In this document: piece after piece, positions 10,252-19,164 of the stretch
Position numbering within the stretch: the first letter of the stretch is position 1
Layout: the number at the start of each line of letters is the position of its first letter
Assembly (NCBI GenBank): GCA_947475295.1
Contig: CANJLF010000011.1
Location: 28,856 to 92,855 of the forward strand
Direction of reading: 5' to 3'
Source: Fidelibacterota bacterium
GTDB lineage: Bacteria > Pseudomonadota > Alphaproteobacteria > Rhodospirillales > Rhodospirillaceae
DNA: 64,000 nucleotides
Position numbers and translations under genes: made by a program
Notes under the pieces: generated by a model
What the model saw: the letters and a program-made list of their open reading frames with translations, nothing else
Database searches by the model: none
Told to the model about the DNA's origin: nothing

Positions 10252-12705
10252 CTAGTACAGGCCGCCCGCCGCGGGCTGATTCGGCAGGGTCACGCCGGTA
10301 TCGTCCTCTTCCGACTGGCCGGTGATTGTGACCTGCGTGCTGGGCGACGTGCCGGTCTTGAAGGCTTCAAGGATCACACGACTGGCGCCCGCCTCGGCCA
10401 GACGACCGCTCTCGTGATCGACGCGCACGAGGCTAATGCCCGGCGGCACACGGAACGGAGTGGCGGCCTTGTTCTTTAGGGCGTCTCGCATGAATTCGCG
10501 GAAAATCGGAGCCGCTACCGTTGCGCCCTGTTCATGCGCACCCAGGGTCTTCAATTCGTCGAAGCCGACGAACACGCCCGCGACAAGATCGGGCGAGAAG
10601 CCCAGAAACCAGACGTCATGAATGTCGCTCGAGGTGCCGGTCTTACCGGCGAGCGGCTTGCCGAGTTGGGCGACCGAACGGCCCGTACCGCTTTGAATCA
10701 CGCCTTCCATCATATGCACGACCTGATAGACGCTGGCGGGATCGGCCAGCTGGGCGCGATCGTCCGGCAAGGCCGGCGGTCCCTGATTGTCCCAGGCTTC
10801 CGCGCTGCAGGCGGCGCAAGCCCGCATGTCCGTGCGGAAAATGGTCTTGCCGTTGCGGTCCTGGATACGGTCGATAAGAACCGGGTTCAGCTTCTTGCCG
10901 CCGTTGACCAGCTGCGCGTAAGCCGTGGTGAGGCGCAAGGGAGTCGTGACTTCGGCGCCGAGCGAATTGGCGAGGTTGGTCGGGAATTTATCGACAATGC
11001 CGAATTTTTCGGCAACACCCGCGACCTTGTCCATTCCAACCGCCTGCGCCAGGCGAACGGTAATCAGGTTGAGCGACTTTTCAAGGCCGGTGCGCACCGT
11101 CACGCGGCCAAAAAATTCACCGGCTTCGAAGTTCTGGGGCTTCCATTTCGGCAGGCCAGGACCCTGATCCATGACAAACGGCGCATCGAGCACAAGCGTC
11201 GAAGGCGTGTAACCGGATTCCATGGCGGCGAGGTAAACGAAGGGTTTGAAAGCCGAGCCCGGCTGCCGCATGGCTTGCGTTGCGCGGTTGAATTGCGAGC
11301 GGGCGTAGGAAAAGCCGCCGTCCATGGCGAGCACACGGCCAGTGTGCGGATCCAACACCACCAGAGCGCCTTCGACGTCGGGGATCTGGCGCAGCCCGAA
11401 CGTACGTTCAGGATAGGCAGCGCCCTCGCTGTTTTTTTCCACGGGCTCGACGGCAACGACATCGCCCGCATGCAGAACCTGGGTGGCGGACTTAACGAGA
11501 TCGCCGACAGCCTGTTCCGGCAGCGACGGACGCGCCCACCGCAGTTCGCTCAGGGGTATCGTTCCAGCCTGTCCGCCGCGCACGACGACGGTCGCCTTCT
11601 CGGCCTGGACGGCGTTGACCACGCCCAGCTGCCACTCGGCAGGCAGACCTGCCGGGTCCTGTACATGTCTAAGACCTTCGGCCCAATCGCCGGTCAGCTT
11701 CGTAATGGGCCCGCGCCAGCCATGCGCGCGGTCATAGTTGATAAGGCCATTTCGCAAGGCGCGGTTGGCGATCCGCTGCAACTCGGGGTCGAGAGACGTG
11801 CGAACGGCAAGGCCGCCCTTATACAAAGCTTCTTCGCCGAACTTCTGCGCCAGATCGCGCCGAATGTTTTCGGCGAAGTAATCGGCGCCCATCACGACTT
11901 CGGTTTCGGAACGGTTGCGGACGGTAATGGCTTCGGCGCGTGCGGCCTTAGCTTCGGCGGTGGTGATGTAGCCGTCTTCCTGCATGCGCCCGATGACATA
12001 ATCGCGCCGGTCCTTGGCGGCCTCGGGTTGACGCAAGGGGTTGTAATTATTCGGCGCCTTGGCGAGACCGGCCAGGAAAGCGGCCTCACCCACAGTCAAT
12101 TCGTCCTGCGACTTATTGAAGTAATTCATGGCCGCGGCTGCGGTGCCGTAGGCGCCAAAGCCCAAGTACTGCTGGTTCAGATAGAGTTCGAGGATGTGCT
12201 CTTTGGTAAAGGCCTGCTCGATCCGAAGCGAGAGAATCGCCTCACGAACTTTGCGATCCAAACTGTATTCGCGCGTGCCGCCGAGGAGGAAATTCTGCGC
12301 CACTTGCTGCGTGATCGTGGAGGCGCCCTTGATACGCCGGTCGCTGCCGGAGATTTTTTCGCCCAGAGCAACCACCACCGCGCGCATCAGGCCCACCGGG
12401 TCGATGCCGGGATGGCTGTAGAAACGCTGGTCTTCGGAAGCGACAAAGGCATCGATGATGCGTTTGGGAATCGCGGTGATGGGCACGAACACCCGGCCCT
12501 CGACGGCATATTCCTGGATCAGCGAGCCGTCGCCGGCATAAACCCGGGTCATGACCGCCGGCGCGTAGGTCGCCAGCGTGCGGTAGTCGGGCAGGCCTTT
12601 ACTGAAGTGCCAGAAAATGAAAACCGCCGCGCCGCCGGCAAAGAAAATGCCGAGCATGAGCACGCAAAAACCTATCGTCAGCCACCGCATCATGGGAATA
12701 CGCAA
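10252..12705 (-). CDS. mrcA: Penicillin-binding protein 1A (class A, GT51 + transpeptidase)
   Basis: Bifunctional peptidoglycan synthase of 817 residues anchored by an N-terminal membrane helix (LTIGFCVLMLGIFFAGGAAV). The glycosyltransferase 51 domain shows SEDQRFYSHPGIDPVG and GASTITQQVAQN. The transpeptidase domain shows the SxxK motif as SAFK in QPGSAFKPF, the SxN motif as SLN in EKSLNLITV, and KTGT in AGKTGTSSD. An OB-like linker lies between them, as in PonA/MrcA proteins. It is downstream of the amidase gene and upstream of prfB on the same strand, a gene order I associate with alphaproteobacteria. The C-terminus is slightly extended and ends NQPAAGGLY. Confidence 0.95.
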   Translation of the reverse strand: MRIPMMRWLTIGFCVLMLGIFFAGGAAVFIFWHFSKGLPDYRTLATYAPAVMTRVYAGDGSLIQEYAVEGRVFVPITAIPKRIIDAFVASEDQRFYSHPGIDPVGLMRAVVVALGEKISGSDRRIKGASTITQQVAQNFLLGGTREYSLDRKVREAILSLRIEQAFTKEHILELYLNQQYLGFGAYGTAAAAMNYFNKSQDELTVGEAAFLAGLAKAPNNYNPLRQPEAAKDRRDYVIGRMQEDGYITTAEAKAARAEAITVRNRSETEVVMGADYFAENIRRDLAQKFGEEALYKGGLAVRTSLDPELQRIANRALRNGLINYDRAHGWRGPITKLTGDWAEGLRHVQDPAGLPAEWQLGVVNAVQAEKATVVVRGGQAGTIPLSELRWARPSLPEQAVGDLVKSATQVLHAGDVVAVEPVEKNSEGAAYPERTFGLRQIPDVEGALVVLDPHTGRVLAMDGGFSYARSQFNRATQAMRQPGSAFKPFVYLAAMESGYTPSTLVLDAPFVMDQGPGLPKWKPQNFEAGEFFGRVTVRTGLEKSLNLITVRLAQAVGMDKVAGVAEKFGIVDKFPTNLANSLGAEVTTPLRLTTAYAQLVNGGKKLNPVLIDRIQDRNGKTIFRTDMRACAACSAEAWDNQGPPALPDDRAQLADPASVYQVVHMMEGVIQSGTGRSVAQLGKPLAGKTGTSSDIHDVWFLGFSPDLVAGVFVGFDELKTLGAHEQGATVAAPIFREFMRDALKNKAATPFRVPPGISLVRVDHESGRLAEAGASRVILEAFKTGTSPSTQVTITGQSEEDDTGVTLPNQPAAGGLY

Positions 12706-12844
12706 CCTCTTAGCTTTGGCCCCTTACTTTTGATCTGGGCCGGGCGTGCGGCTGTTTAGCACGGCCACAGGCGGTGGTAGCCCAGAAATAAGGCAAAAAT
12801 CAGCCCGGGACGCCCTTTTTGGCGCCGTTCAAGGGGTTAAACGC

Positions 12845-14242
12845 TCAAAGTCGGCTAACGCTCCGGCTGGGGCCGAAATGGGTGTCGAGACCGCGCACCA
12901 GGGCGCTCATGAGCTTGGACCGGTAGGCGTCCTTCTTGAGGAAGGTTTCGTCCTCCCGGTTCGACAGGTAGCCCATTTCAATCAACACCGACGGGATATC
13001 GGGCGATTTAAGCACCGCGAAACGGGCGAACCTGTGACTGTTCCGCACCAGCGTCACTTCACGCTCGAGTTCATTGATCAGTTTGGCGGCGAGTTTGGTG
13101 GCCAGGTTCATGCTCTCACGCTGGGCAAGGTCCACCAGGATATGGCGGACCTCCTGGGTCTCGTGCGAAAGGTCGATGCCGATAATGCTGTCGGCGCTGT
13201 TTTCCTGCTCCGCCAGGGCTTCGGCCTCTTTGTCGGAGGCCCGTTCCGAAAGGGTATAGACCGACAGGCCGCGCACGGCCTTGTTGGCCATAGAGTCCGC
13301 GTGCAGCGACACAAAGATGTCGGCCTGGGCGGTGCGCGCGATCTCGCGGCGTTCGCTCAATCCGAGGGACACATCGTGGTCGCGCGTCAGGATGACTTTG
13401 TACCGGCCGGTACCTTCCAGGCGCGTCCGCAGCTGCTGGGCGGCGGCCAGGGTGATGATCTTTTCATAGATGCCGCTGACGCCTATGGCGCCCGGATCGA
13501 CGCCGCCGTGGCCGGGATCGATGGCGATGATTTTCTTTTGGCTGGCGACTTTGGGCGCGGCCTTGGCGTCTTCGGCCGGAGGTTTGGCTGCCGGCGGCTG
13601 CGCGGCCGCGGTTTGCGGCGCGGGCGCGCCGAACTGGCCGATCTTATGTTGCGGGCCCAGCACCGCCATGAACTGCGCCCGCTCCATGGGCTCCAGGTCG
13701 ACGACAAAGCGGAACGGCGTCTGGCCGGTCGCCGGTAATACAAAGGCGTTCTTGATATTGGCCGGACCACCCAGATCGACAACGATGCGGGCGTTGCCGG
13801 TTTGAAACAGGCCAAAACGCACGGATTTCACCAGACCAACCGTGCCCTGGGCCGCGTTACCCACGGCCCAATCCAGTTCAGGCAGGTCGATAACGACCCG
13901 GTAAGGGTCGGCCAGCCGGAACAGGCTGAAGTCCACGCCTTCCGAAAGCTCCAGCACCAGGCGGGTATGAGTGCCATGGTCATAAAGACGCATGGCCGAA
14001 GCGATGCCGAGCACGCGGCCCGCCGCTTGCGACACCATCGGCCACATCACCGCGGCGGCCCCCGCCACCACCACTAAACGCCGGTTTATCGACGGATTAT
14101 ATATGTTTTCTAATGACTTGCGTGATCCTTCCCGGCTTTCGACGGAAGGACCTGTAAGCAATGGCGCGGCATACTTGGGATCGAGGAAATTCGTCATGAG
14201 ACGTACAAATCGCCGCGTTAAGTCATTGACTCTGAACAACAT
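12845..14242 (-). CDS. N-acetylmuramoyl-L-alanine amidase with AMIN domain (AmiC-like)
   Basis: Periplasmic zinc amidase that splits septal peptidoglycan. An AMIN domain (about residues 75-190 of the frame: DHGTHTRLVLELSEGVDF) precedes an amidase_3 domain with IDPGHGGVDPGA (first Zn ligand), the central VSLHADSM, and the closing IPSVLIEMGYLSN with the catalytic Glu. The signal sequence has a twin arginine (NRRLVVVAGAAAVMW), as in E. coli AmiC, which is a Tat substrate. The frame is open to 14299; I prefer the ATG at 14242 because AAAAAGG lies just before it, but the ATG at 14197 is also possible and would give a more normal n-region. Confidence 0.9.
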   Translation of the reverse strand: MLFRVNDLTRRFVRLMTNFLDPKYAAPLLTGPSVESREGSRKSLENIYNPSINRRLVVVAGAAAVMWPMVSQAAGRVLGIASAMRLYDHGTHTRLVLELSEGVDFSLFRLADPYRVVIDLPELDWAVGNAAQGTVGLVKSVRFGLFQTGNARIVVDLGGPANIKNAFVLPATGQTPFRFVVDLEPMERAQFMAVLGPQHKIGQFGAPAPQTAAAQPPAAKPPAEDAKAAPKVASQKKIIAIDPGHGGVDPGAIGVSGIYEKIITLAAAQQLRTRLEGTGRYKVILTRDHDVSLGLSERREIARTAQADIFVSLHADSMANKAVRGLSVYTLSERASDKEAEALAEQENSADSIIGIDLSHETQEVRHILVDLAQRESMNLATKLAAKLINELEREVTLVRNSHRFARFAVLKSPDIPSVLIEMGYLSNREDETFLKKDAYRSKLMSALVRGLDTHFGPSRSVSRL

Positions 14243-14299
14243 ACACCTTTTTCCCGAGTCGCGGCAAGAATCTTGCGGAATGGGCCTTTGTAACTGCAA

Positions 14300-14760
14300 A
14301 TTTGGGCTGCGAGAGGGCGGGAATTAGACGTTGTCACGTCGGCCATGACCCGTTTATGGTTGCCATACTCGTGGTTACTTCCGACACGCCGCCGAGGGCT
14401 GGTATCCCTCGATTCACTGAGCTTTAGTTCTCTGAATCTCAAGGGTTTTTGTCCGGAAGAGACCCGTTTCTGAAACGGGAATGGTTGGCTTTAGACGCCC
14501 TCCGGCCCCACCACATCGTAGCCCGGGGGCTAGTGTGCCGAGATCTATGTTTAGCCGCCGCTCGCCAACCGTGAACGTCCGTATCCCGGCGTTCCGTTCG
14601 GCTGACTTTTGCGGCAGCCCAACTCGGTCCACTCGCCTGCTCATGTCCGGCGCAAACTTATCCATTTCATCATTTACACAAACCCGCTGCGGACGCGCGC
14701 TCTTAGGTCCTTTGACCTTGGGCCGCGCGGGCACCGCGGCGTCACGGAGTACGCCTGACT
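14300..14760 (+). promoter_or_regulatory. Divergent promoter region and long leader of rne
   Basis: A 461-bp gap with no convincing gene between the amidase and rne. It contains a perfect hairpin at 14463-14479 (CCCGTTT, loop CTG, AAACGGG). RNase E genes usually have long 5' leaders through which the enzyme controls its own mRNA; whether this leader does so is inference. The weak open frames across it look like noise, with compositions unlike the neighbouring proteins. Confidence 0.5.
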
Positions 14761-17700
14761 ATGGTCAAAAGAATGCTCATCGAGGCCACGCACCCGGAGG
14801 AAACTCGGGTCGTGGTACTGGACGGAACGCGGCTTGAAGAATTTGATGTAGAGACCTCTACCAAAAAGCAAATCAAAGGCAACATCTACCTGGCCAAAGT
14901 GGTCCGGGTTGAGCCGTCGCTTCAAGCAGCCTTCGTCGATTACGGCGGGAACCGTCACGGGTTCCTGGCCTTTAGCGAAATCCATCCCGACTACTACCAA
15001 ATCCCGGTGGCCGACCGCGAACGCCTCATGGCGGAAGCACAGCGCCATGAGGAAGAGGAAGAACGCCGTGACTCCGCCCGCGAAAGCCGGCGTCAGGCAC
15101 AGGCGGGAAATGATCAAGCTGGCCACGACCAGGAACACGGTCATGAGCACGGTGCCGAGCAGTCCCCCGATCAAATCCATGATCATGACCACGCGCACGA
15201 CCATGACCATGATCACGGCGATCACGACCACGATCACGACCACGATCACGGCGACGCCATTCCGCTGGCCTTTATTCCGCCGGCCATCACCTCGCCCGTG
15301 ACCACGTCGGACGATGACGACGACCACGAAGACGAGGTCAAATCCGACGCCGCTGAGCATGAGCCTGAGTCGGCTGAGCCATCTTTCGCGCCCGTTGAAC
15401 AGACGCCCGAGACCGCGACCGTGTCCGATGCGCCGGTCGAGGCAAGCGCGGATGGTCAGCCAGCGCCGACGTCGGATGAACAGACGGCGGCCGGCGAACA
15501 AGGCGGCGCGCAATCCGGTGAACATGCCGGCGAACAAGGCAGCGGTGACCAGCAAGCCCCGCACAAGCCCGACAACAAGGCCGCCGGTGTCGAAACCGTC
15601 GGCGGTGAAGAAGACGAAGAAGAAGCCGCCGAAGACAAACAGCGCCGCCGTTATGTCGCATCGCGCCATTACAAAATTCAGGAAGTCATCAAGCGCCGCC
15701 AGATCATGCTGATCCAGGTGGTGAAGGAAGAGCGCGGCAATAAAGGCGCTGCGCTCACGACGTTCCTGTCACTGGCCGGACGCTATTGCGTATTGATGCC
15801 CAATAGCCCGCGCGGCGGCGGTGTGTCGCGCAAAATCACATCCGCCCAGGACCGTCGCCGCTTAAAGGCGATTCTCGGCGATCTCGAACTACCCACGAAC
15901 ATGGCGGTGATTCTCCGTACCGCCGGCGCCGAGCGCAACAAGACCGAAATCAAGCGCGACTACGAATATCTGCAGCGCACCTGGAACAGCATCCGCGAAG
16001 TCACAATGACCAGCCGCGCGCCGGCCCTCATCCATGAGGAAGCCAGCCTGATCAAGCGCGCGATCCGCGACATCTATAGCCGCGACATCGAAGAGGTCTG
16101 GGTCGAAGGCGAGGAAGGCTACAAGGTCGGCAAAGACTTCATGAAGATGCTGACGCCGAGCCACGCCAAGAAGGTGCAGCGCTACAAGGACGACATCATT
16201 CCGCTGTTCCACCGGTACCAGGTGGAAAGCCAGATGGAGGCCATCAACAGCCCGACCGTACAGCTGCGCTCGGGCGGATCGATCGTGTTCGCCCAGACCG
16301 AAGCGCTGGTCGCCATCGACGTCAACTCGGGCCGCGCCACCAAAGAGCGCCACATCGAAGAGACCGCCTACAAGACCAACATGGAAGCCGCCGACGAAAT
16401 CGCGCGCCAGCTTCGCCTACGCGATCTTGCCGGCCTGATCGTCATCGACTTCATCGACATGGAAGACAGCCGCAACAACCACGCGGTTGAACGCCGGTTG
16501 AAAGAAGCGCTGAAAGCCGACCGCGCCCGCATTCAGGTGGGCCGCATCAGCCACTTCGGCCTTTTGGAACTGTCGCGCCAGCGCCTGCGCCCCAGCCTGA
16601 TCGAAGCTAACTACCGCCCCTGCGCTCATTGCGCGGGCTCCGGCATGGTGCGCTCGACGGAATCCGCCGCGGTCTATTCGCTGCGCATGCTGGAAGAAGA
16701 AGGCGGCCGCCAACGCTCCAGCGAAGTCACCATCACCGTGCATCCGGACGTAGCACTTTATCTGCTGAACTATAAGCGCGAAGCCCTGGCCAGCATTGAG
16801 AGCCGCTATCGCCTCCGCACGATTGTGCTGGGCGACGCCACCCTGGTGCCTCCGAATATCCGCTTGGATCGCGTCAAAGCCGTGCGCGCCATTGGCGATG
16901 AGAACGAAATAGCGCCTCACCGCGAGCCGCCCCGCGAGATCGAACGCCCCGCCGTGATTGAAGCGGACGTCGCGGAAGACGAGGAAGAGGAAGAAGAAGC
17001 CAGCGCATCCGAAGCGCGCCCGCAGGAATCGCGTCACCGCGACCAACGGCCGCCGCGTGACCAAAGTCGCGATCACAATCGCGACCGTAACCGTGACGCA
17101 AACCGAGATCCCAATCGCGATCCTAATCGGGAAGCCAGTCGCGATCCCAACCGCGAAGGCGGCCAAGACGGCGGGCGCAAGCGCCGCAGACGTAGACGCC
17201 GCGGCGGCGCCAACCGCAGTCCCGATGGTTCGGTGCCGCCCGCAAGCGGCAACGAATTCGCGCCCGCGCCGGACGGCGAAAATTCATTTCAACCGTCGCA
17301 AGCGCAGAACGCCAGCGATGCGCCGCGCGAAGCTCAAGGTGACGATCAAGGACAACTTGGCGGCGCTCCTGGCGAGCAACGCCCCGGACATGATGACCCG
17401 GCCCGGCGCGGACGCCGGCGTGGTCGCCGAGGTGGACGCCGGCGGCGGCGCGGCGGCGAGCCCGGTAGCGAACGCGGCGGACCGCAAAGCGGTGCGCCAA
17501 ACGAAGACGGCGCGCAGCCGTCTGCGGCCCAATGGTCGCAAGATGGGGCCGAAGACGCGCCGCATGATTCACCCCGGCCCGAGCGTGCTGAAAGCGGGCC
17601 GGCGGCTTCTGTCGCCGCTGTACGAGCTTCAGCACCGGAACCCTCCGGCGATGCATCCACACCCGCAGCTCCGAAAGGCTTCTTCCGCGCTTTGAAGGAG

Positions 17701-17898
17701 TCATGGCGACGCAACGACGGCGACGGGCAAAGTGAGTCCGCGCCTAGCGCGGCGGCGCCGTCGCCGCTGCCACCTCCGCCAGCGCCGCAGCCCGCGCCCC
17801 AGTCCGCACGGGCCGAGGCGCCTCGTGCTGAAGCGCCGCGCGCCGAGCCGGAATCCTCGGGGCCGTCCCGCAAGGGATGGTGGGATGCTAAGGAGTAG
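14761..17898 (+). CDS. rne: Ribonuclease E with His-Asp repeat insert
   Basis: Endoribonuclease of mRNA decay and rRNA processing, 1045 residues. It starts MVKRMLIEATHPEETRVVV, then the S1 domain (GNIYLAKVVRVEPSLQAAFV). The S1 domain is split by an insert of roughly 200 residues (about 100-295), common in alphaproteobacterial RNase E, but here with a His-Asp run near residues 140-165 followed by acidic and Gln/Gly-rich sequence. The core resumes at YVASRHYKIQEVI, with catalytic aspartates in AIDVNSG and VIDFID and the Zn-link CAHC in YRPCAHCAGSG. The C-terminal third is disordered, with RDxNRDPN-type repeats and Arg-rich blocks expected to bind RNA and degradosome partners. Confidence 0.95.
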   Translation: MVKRMLIEATHPEETRVVVLDGTRLEEFDVETSTKKQIKGNIYLAKVVRVEPSLQAAFVDYGGNRHGFLAFSEIHPDYYQIPVADRERLMAEAQRHEEEEERRDSARESRRQAQAGNDQAGHDQEHGHEHGAEQSPDQIHDHDHAHDHDHDHGDHDHDHDHDHGDAIPLAFIPPAITSPVTTSDDDDDHEDEVKSDAAEHEPESAEPSFAPVEQTPETATVSDAPVEASADGQPAPTSDEQTAAGEQGGAQSGEHAGEQGSGDQQAPHKPDNKAAGVETVGGEEDEEEAAEDKQRRRYVASRHYKIQEVIKRRQIMLIQVVKEERGNKGAALTTFLSLAGRYCVLMPNSPRGGGVSRKITSAQDRRRLKAILGDLELPTNMAVILRTAGAERNKTEIKRDYEYLQRTWNSIREVTMTSRAPALIHEEASLIKRAIRDIYSRDIEEVWVEGEEGYKVGKDFMKMLTPSHAKKVQRYKDDIIPLFHRYQVESQMEAINSPTVQLRSGGSIVFAQTEALVAIDVNSGRATKERHIEETAYKTNMEAADEIARQLRLRDLAGLIVIDFIDMEDSRNNHAVERRLKEALKADRARIQVGRISHFGLLELSRQRLRPSLIEANYRPCAHCAGSGMVRSTESAAVYSLRMLEEEGGRQRSSEVTITVHPDVALYLLNYKREALASIESRYRLRTIVLGDATLVPPNIRLDRVKAVRAIGDENEIAPHREPPREIERPAVIEADVAEDEEEEEEASASEARPQESRHRDQRPPRDQSRDHNRDRNRDANRDPNRDPNREASRDPNREGGQDGGRKRRRRRRRGGANRSPDGSVPPASGNEFAPAPDGENSFQPSQAQNASDAPREAQGDDQGQLGGAPGEQRPGHDDPARRGRRRGRRGGRRRRRGGEPGSERGGPQSGAPNEDGAQPSAAQWSQDGAEDAPHDSPRPERAESGPAASVAAVRASAPEPSGDASTPAAPKGFFRALKESWRRNDGDGQSESAPSAAAPSPLPPPPAPQPAPQSARAEAPRAEAPRAEPESSGPSRKGWWDAKE

Positions 17899-17924
17899 TG
17901 ATTCTGATTTGGTTGCATTTTCTG

Positions 17925-17946
17925 TCGCGCGCTAAGACGCGCGCGA
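17925..17946. repeat. CGCGCG hairpin repeat, copy 1
   Basis: TCGCGCGC, six-base loop, GCGCGCGA. On the minus strand it reads AATCGCGCGCGTCTTAGC then GCGCGACA; apart from three loop bases it is the same as the hairpin at 23478-23499, so it is a dispersed repeat. It sits between the convergent 3' ends of rne and the aminotransferase gene. Confidence 0.6.
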
Positions 17947-17958
17947 TTCAAAAGTGAT

Positions 17959-17975
17959 GCCGGCCCTCGGCCGGC
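17959..17975. repeat. GC-rich hairpin downstream of rne
   Basis: GCCGGCC, loop CTC, GGCCGGC: a 7-bp perfect stem in the convergent spacer. No T-run follows on either strand, so it is not a textbook terminator. The next bases (17980-18011) resemble half of the long inverted repeat found between thiS and thiG. Confidence 0.5.
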
Positions 17976-18008
17976 AGGGAACCGGAGACCACTTCGCCGG
18001 AAAATGCT

Positions 18009-19163
18009 CTAACCCTGCGCGCGCCAGTTCACGAGGCGCGTGCAGGCCTCTTCCATGTCGGCGGTCGAGCCGGCGAAAGAAAAACGCACAAAGTGATGGC
18101 CGTGGAAGGGATCGAAGTCGGTCCCCGGCGTCGTTGCGACACCTGCTTCGTTGAGCATCCGTTTACAGAACGCCGCTGCGTCTTCGCCAAAGCCGGAGAT
18201 ATCGGCGTAGATGTAGAACGCTCCATCGGCCGGCGCGAAATGCGTGAACCCGCTTTCCGGCAAGCGGCGCAGCAGCACTTCACGATTGCGCGCATAGCGC
18301 GCGACATTAGCTTCCAACTCCGCGCGGCAATCGAACACCGCGATGCCGGCGTGCTGGGAGATCGCGGGCGGCGCGATAAACAAGTTCTGCGCCAGACACT
18401 CCAAGGGGCGCTTGAGATCCTCCGGCACCACCAGCCAGCCCAGACGCCAGCCGGTCATGCTGAAGTATTTGGAGAAGCTGTTCACCACGATGGCCGTGTC
18501 CGACACACCGGCGGCGGTGGTCGCGGTCACACCAAAGGTGATGCCGTGATAAATCTCGTCGGAGATCAGCCTGATGCCGTTCGTGTCGCAAAAAGCCGCC
18601 AGCTCACGAAAAGCGTCGGGCAGAATCACCGAGCCGGTGGGATTGGCGGGGCTGCCAACGATGAGTCCTTCGGGCAAGCGCGGCAGCTTTTTCAAATGGG
18701 CGACGGTCGGCTGATAGCGCGCCGCCGCGTCGACCTCGATCAACTCAGCCACGACCCCGAGGCTGGTCAGAATGTGCCGGTAGGCCGGATAGCCGGGCGC
18801 AGCCAGGGCCACGCGGTCCCCGGCCTCGAAGGCGCTGAGAAAGGCCAGCACAAAACCGCCCGATGATCCGGTCGTGACAAAAATCCGCTCCGCCGCCACA
18901 TCGGCGCCGTACATGTCGCGGTAGTGGCGGGCGATGCGGCTCCGCAAGGCCGGCAAGCCGCTGGCCAGCGTATAGCCCAAAGGGTCATCGCCGCCGACGA
19001 TACGCGCCACCTGCTTGGCGGCGGCCTGGGGGATTCCCGTGGAAGGCTGCCCCACCTCAAGATGAATGATGCTGCGCCCGGCGGCTTCCAGCGCGGCGGC
19101 TTCGCGCATCACGTCCATCACAATGAACGGCGGCACCAGCGCGCGTTTTGCGACTTTGATCAT
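18009..19163 (-). CDS. PLP-dependent aminotransferase, class I/II
   Basis: Fold-type I aminotransferase (aspartate aminotransferase superfamily). It opens MIKVAKRALVPPFIVMDVMREA and has the family features GQPSTGIPQAA, the substrate loop SPANPTGSV, a YHGIT segment after DEIYH, and the PLP lysine in NSFSKYFSMTGWRLGW. The frame stays open to 19328, but that extension is antisense to the next gene's end; the ATG at 19163 has AAAGGA seven bases upstream. It begins two bases before the stop of the gamma-glutamyltransferase-like gene on the same strand, so the two form an operon. The amino-donor specificity cannot be read from sequence alone. Confidence 0.88.
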   Translation of the reverse strand: MIKVAKRALVPPFIVMDVMREAAALEAAGRSIIHLEVGQPSTGIPQAAAKQVARIVGGDDPLGYTLASGLPALRSRIARHYRDMYGADVAAERIFVTTGSSGGFVLAFLSAFEAGDRVALAAPGYPAYRHILTSLGVVAELIEVDAAARYQPTVAHLKKLPRLPEGLIVGSPANPTGSVILPDAFRELAAFCDTNGIRLISDEIYHGITFGVTATTAAGVSDTAIVVNSFSKYFSMTGWRLGWLVVPEDLKRPLECLAQNLFIAPPAISQHAGIAVFDCRAELEANVARYARNREVLLRRLPESGFTHFAPADGAFYIYADISGFGEDAAAFCKRMLNEAGVATTPGTDFDPFHGHHFVRFSFAGSTADMEEACTRLVNWRAQG

Positions 19164-19164
19164 T

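Noticed and set aside
10534..12759. 741-residue open frame on the plus strand
   Set aside because: Antisense to mrcA; the composition (His, Gln, Gly, Arg rich without domains) is typical of high-GC shadow frames.
15178..15252. Short tandem repeat that could be mistaken for a CRISPR or satellite
   Set aside because: It is an in-frame His-Asp codon repeat of rne without spacers; no CRISPR array exists in the window.
14674..15669. 331-residue minus-strand frame rich in Val and Ile that looks membrane-like
   Set aside because: It is the antisense of the His-Asp and acidic repeats of rne; the hydrophobicity is a by-product of reverse-complemented GAC/CAC codons.
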